From CAZNMF01 sp035547155 (GTDB lineage Bacteria; Acidobacteriota; Vicinamibacteria; Vicinamibacterales; SCN-69-37), in NCBI GenBank assembly GCA_035547155.1, contig DASZVJ010000016.1, forward strand, positions 1 to 24,738: DNA of 24,738 nucleotides, read 5' to 3'. The position numbers and the translations under genes were made by a program. Every line of letters starts with the position of its first letter. Within the stretch, counting starts at the first letter, position 1. This document shows positions 7,748 through 15,493 of the stretch, in pieces. Under the pieces are notes generated by a model. It worked only from the letters and a program-made list of their open reading frames with translations. It ran no database searches and was not told the origin of the DNA.

Positions 7748-9100
7748 ATGAGTGCAACGACTGGGGTTCGTCAGGCGGGGACCGTCGCCGTCGATCGGCA
7801 TGCGGCCTACAACAAGAGCCGCCTGTTTTTCGTCAGCAGTTTGGCCCTGGTGACGGCCGGCGTCGCCTCGTCGCTCCGCGCCAACACGGCCGGAGATCTG
7901 CAGCGGATCTTCTTCGACCCGATCGACAAAGTGCACTCCGCCGCGATGATCGCCGGCGTTCTCGGCGTGCCCTTCCTGGGATTCGCGCTAACCATTGCCC
8001 TGAGCAGTCCGCTGCTGGACGTCATCGGCATGCGGCTGTTCCTGCCGCTGTCCGCGCTCCTCATCATGGGCGGATCGGCCATCATGATCTTCGCCGAGCG
8101 TCTATCGGGCACGCTCGGCGGCATCGAGACGACCTTGTGGGCCGGCGCGCTCGTCGCGGGCTTCGGGTGGGGCATGGTCGAGACGGTCGTCAATCCATTG
8201 ATTGCGACGCTCTATCCGGAGAACAAGACAGGGAAGCTCAATGCTCTGCACGCCTGGTGGCCGGGCGGCTTGGTCATCGGCGGCCTGCTCGGCGTGTTCT
8301 TGACCGGCGTGCTCAACTGGCAAGGCAAGCTGGCCCTCGTCATGATTCCGGGCATCATCGTGATCGTGATGTCGCTCGGCCTCACGTATCCTCCGACCGA
8401 GCGCAAGGCGGCCGGCATCTCCGTTGGCGAGATGTTCAAGGAGCTGGCCAATCCGATCTTCATCGTCCTGTTCCTGTCGATGTTCCTGACCGCGGCATCG
8501 GAGCTCGCGCCGGGCCAGTGGGTCGACCTCGCGCTGACGCGCACGGTGCACATGCCCGGCATCTTGCTGCTCGTCTACGTGAGCACGCTGATGTTCGCGA
8601 TGCGGTTCTTCGCCGGACCGATCGCACACAAGCTGTCACCCATCGGTTTGCTCTGGGGGTCGTGTCTCCTGGCGTCGCTGGGCCTCTGGGCTCTGAGCCT
8701 GGCGAACTCGCCGATCACCGGCCTGCTGGCGGCGACGGTCTGGGGCACGGGCGTCTGCTACATGTGGCCGACGATGCTCGCGACGGCGTCGGAGCGATTC
8801 CCACGCGGCGGCGCGTTGCTCATGGGACTCATGGGCACGGCCGGCATGCTCTCGATTCAGTTCTTCCTGCCCGTCATGGGCCGCATCTACGACACGACCA
8901 AGGTGGCCGTGGCCGGAGGTCAGGCCGCGTTCGACGCGCTGCCAGCCGGCAGCCCCGAGCTGGACCATGCCCTCGGCATCGCCGCGCAGACGTCGTTCCG
9001 CTACGTCGCGATCCTGCCGGCGATCCTCTTGATCGTCTTCGGCTTCATCTGGCTGCGCGATCGCTCGGCCGGCGGCTTCAAGGGCGAGAAGATCTCCTGA
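7748..9100 (+). CDS. Major facilitator superfamily transporter (sugar-permease-like)
   Basis: Inner-membrane secondary transporter of about 450 residues with roughly twelve hydrophobic segments. After a short cytoplasmic N-terminus come a first helix around FVSSLALVTAGVAS and a conserved block GWGMVETVVNPLIATLYPE followed by NKTGKLNALHAWWPGGL. That block resembles the helix 4-5 region of the FHS/FucP sugar-permease branch, where a related Asn-Pro and Ala-rich pattern occurs. The second half contains MFAMRFFAGPIAHKLSP, a version of the cytoplasmic loop motif. ATG at 7748 is chosen because GGAGGGG lies at 7734-7740 at good spacing; an upstream in-frame start at 7712 has no such site. The gene stands alone between divergent uup and the 9380 operon, with a hairpin after its stop. 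A sugar substrate is inferred from the FucP-like motif; the actual substrate is unknown. Confidence 0.85.
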   Translation: MSATTGVRQAGTVAVDRHAAYNKSRLFFVSSLALVTAGVASSLRANTAGDLQRIFFDPIDKVHSAAMIAGVLGVPFLGFALTIALSSPLLDVIGMRLFLPLSALLIMGGSAIMIFAERLSGTLGGIETTLWAGALVAGFGWGMVETVVNPLIATLYPENKTGKLNALHAWWPGGLVIGGLLGVFLTGVLNWQGKLALVMIPGIIVIVMSLGLTYPPTERKAAGISVGEMFKELANPIFIVLFLSMFLTAASELAPGQWVDLALTRTVHMPGILLLVYVSTLMFAMRFFAGPIAHKLSPIGLLWGSCLLASLGLWALSLANSPITGLLAATVWGTGVCYMWPTMLATASERFPRGGALLMGLMGTAGMLSIQFFLPVMGRIYDTTKVAVAGGQAAFDALPAGSPELDHALGIAAQTSFRYVAILPAILLIVFGFIWLRDRSAGGFKGEKIS

Positions 9101-9110
9101 TCGTCCGCGT

Positions 9111-9144
9111 GGCACCGGTGCTCGATCGCTCGGGCGCCGGTGCC
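9111..9144 (+). terminator. Hairpin after the MFS gene
   Basis: Arms GGCACCGG (9111-9118) and CCGGTGCC (9137-9144) pair perfectly. Five further inward pairs, two of them G-T wobbles, give a 13-bp stem with an 8-nt loop. It starts 10 bp after the MFS stop. There is no T run, so intrinsic termination is likely but not certain. Confidence 0.55.
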
Positions 9145-9156
9145 TCGCCGGATTGA

Positions 9157-9197
9157 GAAATTTGCGAAACGTCCTTCGACGCATTCGAAGAAATTTC
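9157..9197. promoter_or_regulatory. Nested dyads in an AT-richer patch upstream of the lipase-lectin operon
   Basis: GAAATTT (9157-9163) and AAATTTC (9191-9197) form an inverted pair enclosing a second dyad, CTTCGA-cgcat-TCGAAG (9174-9190). The two AAATTT cores are about 33 bp apart, near three helical turns. The patch stands out in GC-rich surroundings and lies in the only untranslated stretch (9101-9379) before the four-gene operon. No clear -35/-10 pair was found, so an operator role is a guess. Confidence 0.35.
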
Positions 9198-9379
9198 AAC
9201 GCCGTCCCGCACGTTCCGATCGATCTCTCTCCTCGCATTCGCTGATTTCCTGAGCAAATCGTCAACGCTCGCGCGTACGAGCCGTTGCGCGCGCGATCGG
9301 GCACGCCCGTTGCTCTTCCAGGCTCCGCGCGAACGCCTGCGGACGCACGACGTCCTCACGCTCGCGCAGGAGGTGGACG

Positions 9380-10261
9380 ATGCGTGTGAGGTGGTGGCAG
9401 CGGTGTGTGGGAGCAGGTGTCGTCGTGATTGGCGGTGCGACGTGTTGGATGGCGCGCGGACCGGTCGCGCACGCGCAAGGAGGAAGCGCGAGCGCCGGAC
9501 CGCAGGCGATGCGTGCGGACCTGCACATCCGGCAGCAGCAGGTGAATGCGAGCGGCCGCGCGATTGGCGTGGCATCTCCCGGCGTGACCCTGCACGTGGA
9601 TCGCCGGCAGGTCTCTGGGCGCTGGCACGTGACGATCGCGCTGACGGACATCGATCGGCCGCGCGTGCGCACGGACAAGGGCCTGACGCCGCTCGACAAT
9701 CCGTTCGTCGTCACGCGCCTCGAGTACGACGAAGGCAGCGGCGGTGAGCCGGCGTTCTACGACGCGAGCGGCCATCGTGTCACCGTCGCGACCGACGCCC
9801 AACGTCGTCAACTCGGGTTGTCGTCGTCGCAGCGGAAGACCAACTGGGATGCGAGCGTGCTGGCCGGCCGCGTCGGCCGCGTCGCGGCGCCGACGCAGGC
9901 ACTGATGTCGGGGCTGGTGGCCGACACCAGCACGAGCGAACGGGATAGACGACGGCAGCGGCTCGAGCAGCGGTATGGACGATCGGTCGGACGCGTGCGC
10001 GGACTGGACCGATTCGTCGTGTCGCTGCCCGATGAGACGGAGGAGGCGCTCGTGGCGCCCGACACCGCGCTGCCAATGGAAATCAACGCGACTCGTCAAG
10101 GCGCGTTGATCGCTCATCTGCAGCTCACGTACGACCGGACGTCGAACGGGTTCGTGCGGCGGCTCGTGCGATCCGAACAGGCCGTCGGTGACGCCGCGGG
10201 CTCTCGCGCCGTGACCGAGATCGAGCTGGCCAATCTCGACATGACGGGAGGTGCGCGATGA
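9380..10261 (+). CDS. Unrecognised secreted protein, first gene of the lipase-lectin operon
   Basis: A 293-residue protein I cannot assign to a family. The N-terminus has a basic start and a hydrophobic core (VGAGVVVIGGATCWMA) ending in VAHAQ, a good Sec signal peptide with cleavage near residue 32. The mature part has no cysteine and no membrane segment. It contains a beta-strand-like region around RWHVTIALTDIDRP, a strongly basic segment (RDRRRQRLEQRYGRSVGRVR) in the second half, and a further beta-rich region to the end. ATG at 9380 follows AGGAGG at good spacing. The gene overlaps the lipase-lectin start by ATGA, so the two should be translated together in fixed proportion. A partner or chaperone role for the lipase is inferred only from this coupling; the RxxFDY motif of known lipase foldases is absent. 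Confidence 0.8.
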   Translation: MRVRWWQRCVGAGVVVIGGATCWMARGPVAHAQGGSASAGPQAMRADLHIRQQQVNASGRAIGVASPGVTLHVDRRQVSGRWHVTIALTDIDRPRVRTDKGLTPLDNPFVVTRLEYDEGSGGEPAFYDASGHRVTVATDAQRRQLGLSSSQRKTNWDASVLAGRVGRVAAPTQALMSGLVADTSTSERDRRRQRLEQRYGRSVGRVRGLDRFVVSLPDETEEALVAPDTALPMEINATRQGALIAHLQLTYDRTSNGFVRRLVRSEQAVGDAAGSRAVTEIELANLDMTGGAR

Positions 10262-11835
10262 CCGCCTCCTCGTCTCTCCGGAAGGCGCTGGCGATCGTCG
10301 TGGTCGCGTTGGTGGGCGTGCGCCCGAGCGCGGCGCAGGAACGGCCCGTCGTGTTCGTGCACGGATTGCAGTCGCAAGGATCCGATTGGGCGGAGACGGC
10401 GTCCAGGCTCGGCAGCCGGCTCGCCATCTCGCCGCGGACGCCGGATCTGCCGTGGAAGCAGCCGTACGAGCAGCAGGCGCAGACGCTCAATCAGTCGTCG
10501 GCGTTGGCGGCGCTCTCGATGACGCCGATGGCCGTCGGCCACAGTAACGGCGGCATCGTCTCGCGCGAGCTGAGCCGGCTGCGGCATCTCGACGGCATCG
10601 CGACGATCGGCACGCCGCATCACGGCGCGCCGCTGGTGCCCGGATTCGTCCAATGGCTGCAGTTCCAGTCCATCGCGCCGGCGTTTCTCGATCCGGTCGT
10701 CTACGCATTCGCCGGCCAGTCGGACTGGTCGTGGGTGTTCGCCAGCATCGTGGGATCGCTCAGCTGGGCGTCCGACTTCAGCATCTGGTCGGTCGTTTAT
10801 CTCGCCGCGACGGTGGGCATCGACACCTCGATGCCCGTGATGGCGGAGATGCAGCCTGGGTCGGCGTATCTGGTGAGCCTCAACTCGAGCACCAATCTGC
10901 AGCGCGAGGCTGCCGACGTCCCCGCGCGCGTCGGCATCGCCAGCGTCGCGCACAACTTCTTCTGGGCCGGGCCCGCGCGTGCGATCGCGCCCGATCGTGC
11001 CGATGACATCGCCGCGGCACTCTACAGCACGGCGTCGGCGCTCGTGTTCTGGGCCGGCTATATCACCAGCGAGGCGGACCCGACGGACATCACGGCGGTA
11101 CGCCAGTCGTCGGCGCTCGTCGGCCTGTCGTGGTTCCTCCTGTCGATCGATCCGTTCTATTGCAGCCTTGTCTCCGGCGGCGACTGCGTGCCGAACGACG
11201 GCGTCGTCCCGTACACGAGCCAGGAGTATCCGGGCGCGTCGAACATCCACATCGGGATGGACGACAACAACGGGCCGGCGCATTCGCAGGAAAAGCAGTG
11301 GGGCGAGGATGTGCTCGCAGACGCGCTCACGTGGTACTTGCACGTGCCCGCGCGGACGTCAACGCCGCCGCCACCGCCGCCACCGCCTCCACCGCCACCA
11401 CCGCCGCCGCCACCTCCGCCTCCGCCGGTGCCGCCGGATCCCGATCCCGCGCCGCCATCGCCCGGCGGCGGTTCAGAGCCGGCGAGCCACGGCGGTCAGC
11501 TGAATCCGGGCGACGTGCTGTTTCCCAACGATCGTGTGGACTCGGTCGATGCGCGCTATCACTTCGTCTATCAGGGCGACGGCAACCTGGTGCTGTACGA
11601 CGAGACGTGGCAGCCGTTGTGGGCGTCGCATACGGAGAACAGCGTGCCCGGCGCGCTCGTGATGCAGGGCGACGGCAACCTGGTGATCTACGACGGCAAC
11701 GGCGTCGCGATCTGGGCGTCGCGCACGTCGTTCCGTCATCCCGGGGCGTTCCTCGTCGTGCAGACGGACGGGAACGTCGTGATCTATGACGTCGACGGCA
11801 CGCCGCTCTGGGCCACGGACACGTGGCGGCGATAG
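10258..11835 (+). CDS. Secreted lipase-like alpha/beta hydrolase with poly-proline linker and C-terminal bulb-type lectin domain
   Basis: Predicted extracellular esterase/lipase joined to a sugar-binding domain. Residues 1 to about 27 form a signal peptide ending SAAQ. The hydrolase domain (about 29-366) shows VVFVHGLQSQGSDW (oxyanion strand), nucleophile motif GHSNGG with Ser96, IGTPHHGAP, a PNDGVVPYTS loop with candidate acid Asp314, and His342 in GPAHSQEK; this matches PGAP1-like and bacterial lipase layouts. Cys302 and Cys310 could form a disulfide. Next comes a run of 21 prolines and a Pro/Asp/Gly-rich hinge. The last 110 or so residues carry three repeats of the QxDxNxVxYD lectin pattern (QGDGNLVLYD, QGDGNLVIYD, QTDGNVVIYD), the mannose-binding signature of GNA-type lectins. 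It is coupled by ATGA to the gene before it. Catalytic triad and lectin are clear by motif; substrate and glycan are unknown. Confidence 0.88.
   Translation: MTASSSLRKALAIVVVALVGVRPSAAQERPVVFVHGLQSQGSDWAETASRLGSRLAISPRTPDLPWKQPYEQQAQTLNQSSALAALSMTPMAVGHSNGGIVSRELSRLRHLDGIATIGTPHHGAPLVPGFVQWLQFQSIAPAFLDPVVYAFAGQSDWSWVFASIVGSLSWASDFSIWSVVYLAATVGIDTSMPVMAEMQPGSAYLVSLNSSTNLQREAADVPARVGIASVAHNFFWAGPARAIAPDRADDIAAALYSTASALVFWAGYITSEADPTDITAVRQSSALVGLSWFLLSIDPFYCSLVSGGDCVPNDGVVPYTSQEYPGASNIHIGMDDNNGPAHSQEKQWGEDVLADALTWYLHVPARTSTPPPPPPPPPPPPPPPPPPPPPVPPDPDPAPPSPGGGSEPASHGGQLNPGDVLFPNDRVDSVDARYHFVYQGDGNLVLYDETWQPLWASHTENSVPGALVMQGDGNLVIYDGNGVAIWASRTSFRHPGAFLVVQTDGNVVIYDVDGTPLWATDTWRR
11365..11427 (+). 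repeat. Trinucleotide tract encoding 21 consecutive prolines
   Basis: Sixty-three bases of CCN codons, mostly CCG and CCA with some CCT, encode an uninterrupted proline run between the hydrolase and lectin domains. The tract is in frame and continues into a Pro/Asp-rich hinge. Mixed codon use suggests that it is maintained at protein level and is less slippage-prone than a pure repeat. Such runs normally need elongation factor P for translation. Confidence 0.9.
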
Positions 11836-11839
11836 CGAC

Positions 11840-12973
11840 ATGTCGCTGACGTGGTATCTCATGACGGCCGGCGCGCTGGTGTTGACCACGCTGAGCGCGC
11901 CGGTCCGCTTGCGAATGAGGACTGCGGTCTCCGTGCCTCGCCTGGTGTGGGTCACGCCAGGCGAGGTGCGAGGGACGCCCGTGGCTGACGCGTCATCGAT
12001 CTACGTGCGCACGGCTGCCCAGGAGCTGTTGGCCGTCGATCGTGCGACGGGCACGGTGCGCTGGAAGGCGCGTCTTGCCGAAGCGCCGGGCTTCGTTTCC
12101 GGCGGCCGTCTCCTCCTGGCCGGCGATCTCGTGATCGCCGGCACGGATGACGTCGAGGCGTTCCGTCGCCGCGACGGCGCGCGGATCTGGCGCGCGAATC
12201 TCGCGCGTGGCATGGGGGCGGGCGTGCAGCTCGGCGGCGCGATGGACGACGTCGTGTTCGCCGGCTCCTATGCCGGGCTGCTGCTGGCGCTCGATGTCCA
12301 ATCCGGGAGCGTGCGGTGGGCCGGCCGGCTGACGCCGGAAGCGGAGACCAACGTCTTCGTGCCCTCCATAGACGACGATCGCGTCGTCGCGACATTCAGC
12401 ACGTTTCGCGGGGCGGGTGAAGGCGGCCTTGCCGCGTTCGATCGCCAAGGACATCCGCTGTGGCGCGCGCGGCTGGCCGGACCGGACGAGCGCGGGGTCA
12501 TCGGTCCCGCCGTTCCAGCCGGAGACGTCGTTCTCGCCGCCGATCGCCGGGGCACGATCGCGGCGGTCGAGCGAGACACCGGTGCCGTGCGCTGGCGGAT
12601 TCCGCGGCGGCTCTCCGTCGAGGCCGCGGAGGACTTTCGGCCGATGGCGGTGAGCGGCAGCCGGCTCGTGGTCGGATCGCTCAGCGGCGAGATCGTGGCC
12701 TACGATCTCGCGACGCAGCACGAACAATGGCGCGCATGGCCGTCGGACGCATCGGTCGCCTTCGGCATGATCGCGCGCGACGACGTGGTCTACGTGCCGT
12801 ACGTGTCGGGCCGTGTCGTCGCACTCGACGCGCGCAACGGCCGCGAGCGCTGGCGTCTGGGTGAGCGCGGCGAAGGGTTCCGATGGGTGCCGTGGCTGGA
12901 CGGCCCGTCGATGTTCTTGAACGGCGCGGGCTCCGGCCTCGTCGCCATGACAATCGAGGAGGAGAGTCGATGA
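11840..12973 (+). CDS. PQQ-type beta-propeller repeat protein (BamB/quinoprotein-like fold)
   Basis: About 377 residues. A hydrophobic N-terminal stretch (WYLMTAGALVLTTLSAP) acts as a signal or membrane anchor, and no lipobox is present. The rest is a beta-propeller built from repeats with the blade-closing Gly-x-x-x-Trp pattern: GTVRWKARL, GARIWRANL, GSVRWAGRL, GHPLWRARL, GAVRWRIPR, HEQWRAWP and GRERWRLGE. That makes seven visible repeats, consistent with a seven- or eight-bladed propeller. The residues expected for a PQQ-dependent dehydrogenase (disulfide cysteine pair, cofactor-binding Trp floor) are not evident, so a scaffold or binding role is more likely than catalysis. ATG at 11840 lies 4 bp after the hydrolase-lectin stop, and its own stop overlaps the following lipoprotein gene by ATGA. 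It may help assemble or display the hydrolase; that is inference from the operon. Confidence 0.85.
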   Translation: MSLTWYLMTAGALVLTTLSAPVRLRMRTAVSVPRLVWVTPGEVRGTPVADASSIYVRTAAQELLAVDRATGTVRWKARLAEAPGFVSGGRLLLAGDLVIAGTDDVEAFRRRDGARIWRANLARGMGAGVQLGGAMDDVVFAGSYAGLLLALDVQSGSVRWAGRLTPEAETNVFVPSIDDDRVVATFSTFRGAGEGGLAAFDRQGHPLWRARLAGPDERGVIGPAVPAGDVVLAADRRGTIAAVERDTGAVRWRIPRRLSVEAAEDFRPMAVSGSRLVVGSLSGEIVAYDLATQHEQWRAWPSDASVAFGMIARDDVVYVPYVSGRVVALDARNGRERWRLGERGEGFRWVPWLDGPSMFLNGAGSGLVAMTIEEESR

Positions 12974-13413
12974 TCGGCATGCGAACGCACGCAGTGATCT
13001 GCGCGATGGCCATTTTGGCGCTGGCGGGATGCGAGAAGTCGTCGCCGACCGAGCCCAGCGGCGATCTGGCCGGCACGTGGTCGGGGCCCATCGCCGGGAC
13101 AGCCGCGGGCGACGGCACGGTGCAGCTCGTGTTGACTCAAGCTGGCAACGGCGTCGCGGGCACGTACACGCTGACGTACACCGACACGTCGAAGAACCAG
13201 TCGGGCGTCGCCGGCGGCACGCTGATCGGCAGCAGCCTGACGCTCACGCTCACGCCGGCACAGCCGCTCGTCTGCAGCTCGTCGGTGACGTTGTCGGGCA
13301 CGATGAGCGCGACGTTGACGCTAAGCGCGCCGGATCGGCTCGAGGGATCGTATGCGGCATTCGCGTGCGGGGGCGCGATTGGCGGATCGATCGCCGTGCA
13401 ACATCAGCCATGA
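12970..13413 (+). CDS. Small secreted lipoprotein, last gene of the lipase-lectin operon
   Basis: 147 residues with a clear lipobox LALAGC (Cys21) after a hydrophobic leader, so it should be lipid-anchored in the envelope. After the Cys comes EKSSPTEPSG, an acidic/Ser/Pro tether like those of two other lipoproteins in this window. The body opens with LAGTWSG and alternates beta strands rich in Thr, Ser and Gly (VQLVLTQAGNGVAGTYTLTY, then LTLTLTPAQP), ending in a short strand. This resembles small lipocalin-like or calycin-like barrels common in Acidobacteria, but I do not recognise a named family. Two cysteines in the body (in PLVCSSS and FACGG) could form a disulfide. GGAGGAG precedes the ATG, which overlaps the previous stop (ATGA). 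The specific function is unknown. Confidence 0.82.
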   Translation: MIGMRTHAVICAMAILALAGCEKSSPTEPSGDLAGTWSGPIAGTAAGDGTVQLVLTQAGNGVAGTYTLTYTDTSKNQSGVAGGTLIGSSLTLTLTPAQPLVCSSSVTLSGTMSATLTLSAPDRLEGSYAAFACGGAIGGSIAVQHQP

Positions 13414-13418
13414 CGCGC

Positions 13419-13438
13419 GCCGCCGTTGTCTCGGCGGC
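13419..13438. terminator. Hairpin between convergent genes
   Basis: GCCGCCG-ttgtct-CGGCGGC is a perfect 7-bp stem with a 6-nt loop, 5 bp after the stop of the plus-strand lipoprotein gene and 29 bp from the stop of the convergent beta-barrel gene. It has no T tract. A second, shorter stem (CGGCGG/CCGCCG, 13461-13479) spans the stop codon of the minus-strand gene. Bidirectional termination is likely. Confidence 0.5.
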
Positions 13439-13467
13439 CGACGTCGGATTCGTCCGCGCTCGGCGGA

Positions 13468-14118
13468 TCAGAACCGCCGGCCGAGGCCGAACGCGACGGT
13501 CTTCACGTGGGAGGCTTGCCCGTCGAACTGCACGCTGAGCACGCGGATCGACGTGTCGAAGTACCACGCCCCTTGCCCGACCATGACGCCAAGCCCGCCG
13601 CCTGCGACGGGCTTGGTCGTCTCGCCGGCGAGATCCGAGCCCGCCGCGACGCCGTATGCCGGCAGCGTCTTCGTCACGTCGCCGCCCGCGAGCGTGAACG
13701 ACGGGATGAACGTCGCGCGGGCGGCGCCGGCTTGGCCGGTCAGATAGAAGCGCACTGCTCCGTGGCTCTTGAGGAAGAATCGCAGGCCGACGCTGCCGGT
13801 CCATGCCGGGATCCGCAGATCGCCGGAGGCCGGTTGCCCCTGCGACTCCGCCAAGTACGCCGCGATCGTGTCGGCGGCGCCGATCTGCCGGCGGGACACG
13901 ATGTCCTGCAGATAGACGGCCTCGCCGAACAGATCGAAGCGTGACCCGAGGCGGATGCCGAGCTGCGCGCCGCCGAGGCCGCCGACGTGCTCGACGGCTT
14001 CGGCGCCGCCTTCGACGCCAAGCGACCACCGTTGTACGGGAGTGGTCTGCGCAGCTGCGGGCCGCGCGTACGTGAGTCCGGCGGCAACGATGACGGCCGC
14101 AAGCAGTGTCTTCGACAA
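13468..14118 (-). CDS. Outer-membrane beta-barrel protein
   Basis: Predicted 216-residue porin-like barrel of the OmpA/OmpW-like small-barrel type. The signal peptide LLAAVIVAAGLTYARPAAAQ ends in a good AxA-type cleavage site. The body alternates aromatic and hydrophobic residues in short strands (RWSLGVEGG, FDLFGEAVYL, AWTGSVGLRFFL, VRFYLTGQAG, AWYFDTSIRVL). It finishes with VKTVAFGLGRRF, the terminal aromatic strand recognised by the outer-membrane insertion machinery. The start is TTG at 14118, chosen because GGAG lies 6 bases upstream and the signal peptide then begins directly; a second TTG at 14154 extends the frame by 12 residues. It is the second gene of a minus-strand pair, 58 bp downstream of a lipoprotein gene. 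Barrel class is well supported; whether it is a channel or a structural protein cannot be told. Confidence 0.83.
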   Translation of the reverse strand: MSKTLLAAVIVAAGLTYARPAAAQTTPVQRWSLGVEGGAEAVEHVGGLGGAQLGIRLGSRFDLFGEAVYLQDIVSRRQIGAADTIAAYLAESQGQPASGDLRIPAWTGSVGLRFFLKSHGAVRFYLTGQAGAARATFIPSFTLAGGDVTKTLPAYGVAAGSDLAGETTKPVAGGGLGVMVGQGAWYFDTSIRVLSVQFDGQASHVKTVAFGLGRRF

Positions 14119-14176
14119 CGCAGTCTCCAGTCCGAACGTCAGATTCGCGAGCAATCGATGGGGCGAGGCGAACAGG

Positions 14177-15364
14177 TCACGGCGTGGTGCGGCCGTTCAC
14201 CTTCCACGGCAGCACGACGATGTTCGAGCGCTCGTCGAGCGTGCGGATGTCCGGCCAGTTCCGTGCGGGGGTCGTCATCATGTAGCCGACGAGCTCGCCG
14301 GGCTTCGGCACCCACGTGTCCATCGGGCCGCCCCACGTGCCGTCCTTGCCGATCTCGCCGGACGTCTGTCCGGTCTTGCAGATCTGGCCCGGCCGCACCC
14401 ATTCGCCCGCACCCGCGTACCACTGGCCACTGATGCGCGCGAAGTACCACTGGTTCGCCTCGATCTCCGCCCCGGGATCGACGAACGCGACGGCCGGCCA
14501 CACGCCGCTCTTCTCGTGGTCGATGCAGATGTGGCCGTCGCCGCCGTCCTGATCGACCGAAAGGATTCGATCGGTGATCGGCCAGCTGGAGACGTCCACG
14601 AAGCGCTGGTAGTTCACGGTCGCGAGATCGAGGCTGAGAATGGTCGAGAAGCTCTGCGGCGCGGAGTAGTCGCTCGTCGCGTCGTTGGTGGCATCGACCG
14701 CCTGGGCGCGCCAGTAGAACGTGGTGTCCGCCGCCAGCGAGGTGCTCGACGTGAACGACGTCGAGCCGCCGCTGCCTTCCGCGACCGTGCCGCTCGCCAC
14801 GATCGAAGAAAACGCCGTCGACGTCGCGATTTCGAAACGGTAGGCGATCGTGCCCGTCGGGCCCGTGCGGGTGACGTTGGTGACGGTCAGGACCGGCTTC
14901 TGTTCGGCGGTGCCGCCGGACAGCGGCGACACGGCGCTCGGCGTCGACAGCGTGACCGCCGCGCCGATCGTGAACTTGATGGGCGCCGAGAAGACGCCTG
15001 TGGTGTCGTCGCCCTTCGTGCGCGCGCGCCAGTAGTAGTCGTGCCCCGGCGTCAGCGGATCGAGCTGCACGGACGACTGTCCCGGCGTCTGCGGTGCGTC
15101 CTTCGTCTGGACGATCACGGTGAACGCGCTGTCGGTCGCGACCTCGAAGGTGTAGCTGACCGGCACACCGGCGTCGGTGACCACCCCGTTGCGGACGGTC
15201 AACGTCAGCGGCTGCGCGCCGTTCGGCACGAGGGCGCCATTGGCCGGCGACACGAGGCTTGGCGTCGTGACCGACGTCGAGCCGGCCGGACTGATCGGCG
15301 ATTTCTCGCACGCGGCGGCGCCGGCGGCGAGCATGAGACACAGACCCCACACACGAACAGACAT
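14177..15364 (-). CDS. Fibronectin-like surface lipoprotein
   Basis: 395 residues with a hydrophobic leader ending GAAAC (Cys19), a weak but plausible lipobox, followed by EKSPISPAGS like the other lipoproteins here. Two or three beta-sandwich modules of about 95-105 residues follow. They share the pattern PxLxSPxxGA, YxFEVATDxxFxxxV and YYWRAR/FYWRAQA, typical of fibronectin type III-like repeats in bacterial surface proteins (about residues 30-235). The last 160 or so residues form a different domain with several Trp residues (VDVSSWPIT, WYFARISGQWYAG, GTWGGPMDTW) and HICIDHEKSG, ending in a VVLPWKVNGR strand. I do not recognise that domain; a ligand-binding role is possible. ATG at 15364 has GGAG five bases upstream. 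It is probably co-transcribed with the downstream barrel gene. Confidence 0.8.
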   Translation of the reverse strand: MSVRVWGLCLMLAAGAAACEKSPISPAGSTSVTTPSLVSPANGALVPNGAQPLTLTVRNGVVTDAGVPVSYTFEVATDSAFTVIVQTKDAPQTPGQSSVQLDPLTPGHDYYWRARTKGDDTTGVFSAPIKFTIGAAVTLSTPSAVSPLSGGTAEQKPVLTVTNVTRTGPTGTIAYRFEIATSTAFSSIVASGTVAEGSGGSTSFTSSTSLAADTTFYWRAQAVDATNDATSDYSAPQSFSTILSLDLATVNYQRFVDVSSWPITDRILSVDQDGGDGHICIDHEKSGVWPAVAFVDPGAEIEANQWYFARISGQWYAGAGEWVRPGQICKTGQTSGEIGKDGTWGGPMDTWVPKPGELVGYMMTTPARNWPDIRTLDERSNIVVLPWKVNGRTTP

Positions 15365-15423
15365 CGGGACTCCAGAAAGAACGTCGATCGCACCGCGCGT
15401 CCGGCGCGCCAATCCAGCCCGCT

Positions 15424-15453
15424 ATGGTAACGGGCTCCGCCGATCCGCCGCAA
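15424..15453 (-). promoter_or_regulatory. Possible promoter of the minus-strand lipoprotein/beta-barrel pair
   Basis: Reading the minus strand, TTGCGG (15448-15453) and TACCAT (15424-15429) are 18 bp apart, about 60 bp before the ATG at 15364. Both hexamers match the sigma-70 consensus only partly. An unusually AT-rich patch (15453-15474) lies directly upstream and could act as an UP element. Confidence 0.35.
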
Positions 15454-15493
15454 TGATTTATTTACAAAAAAATCAGGCGCACGGGGCGGGCGG

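Noticed and set aside
9380..10261. Lipase-specific foldase (Lif) identity
   Set aside because: No RxxFDY motif and no N-terminal membrane anchor of the known kind; only gene position suggests it.
11365..11427. Minisatellite or CRISPR-like array
   Set aside because: It is an in-frame CCN codon tract for a proline linker, with no spacers.
15453..15474. Replication origin or DnaA box cluster in the AT-rich patch
   Set aside because: Only about 22 bp, no DnaA-box repeats; better explained as a promoter-proximal patch between divergent genes.
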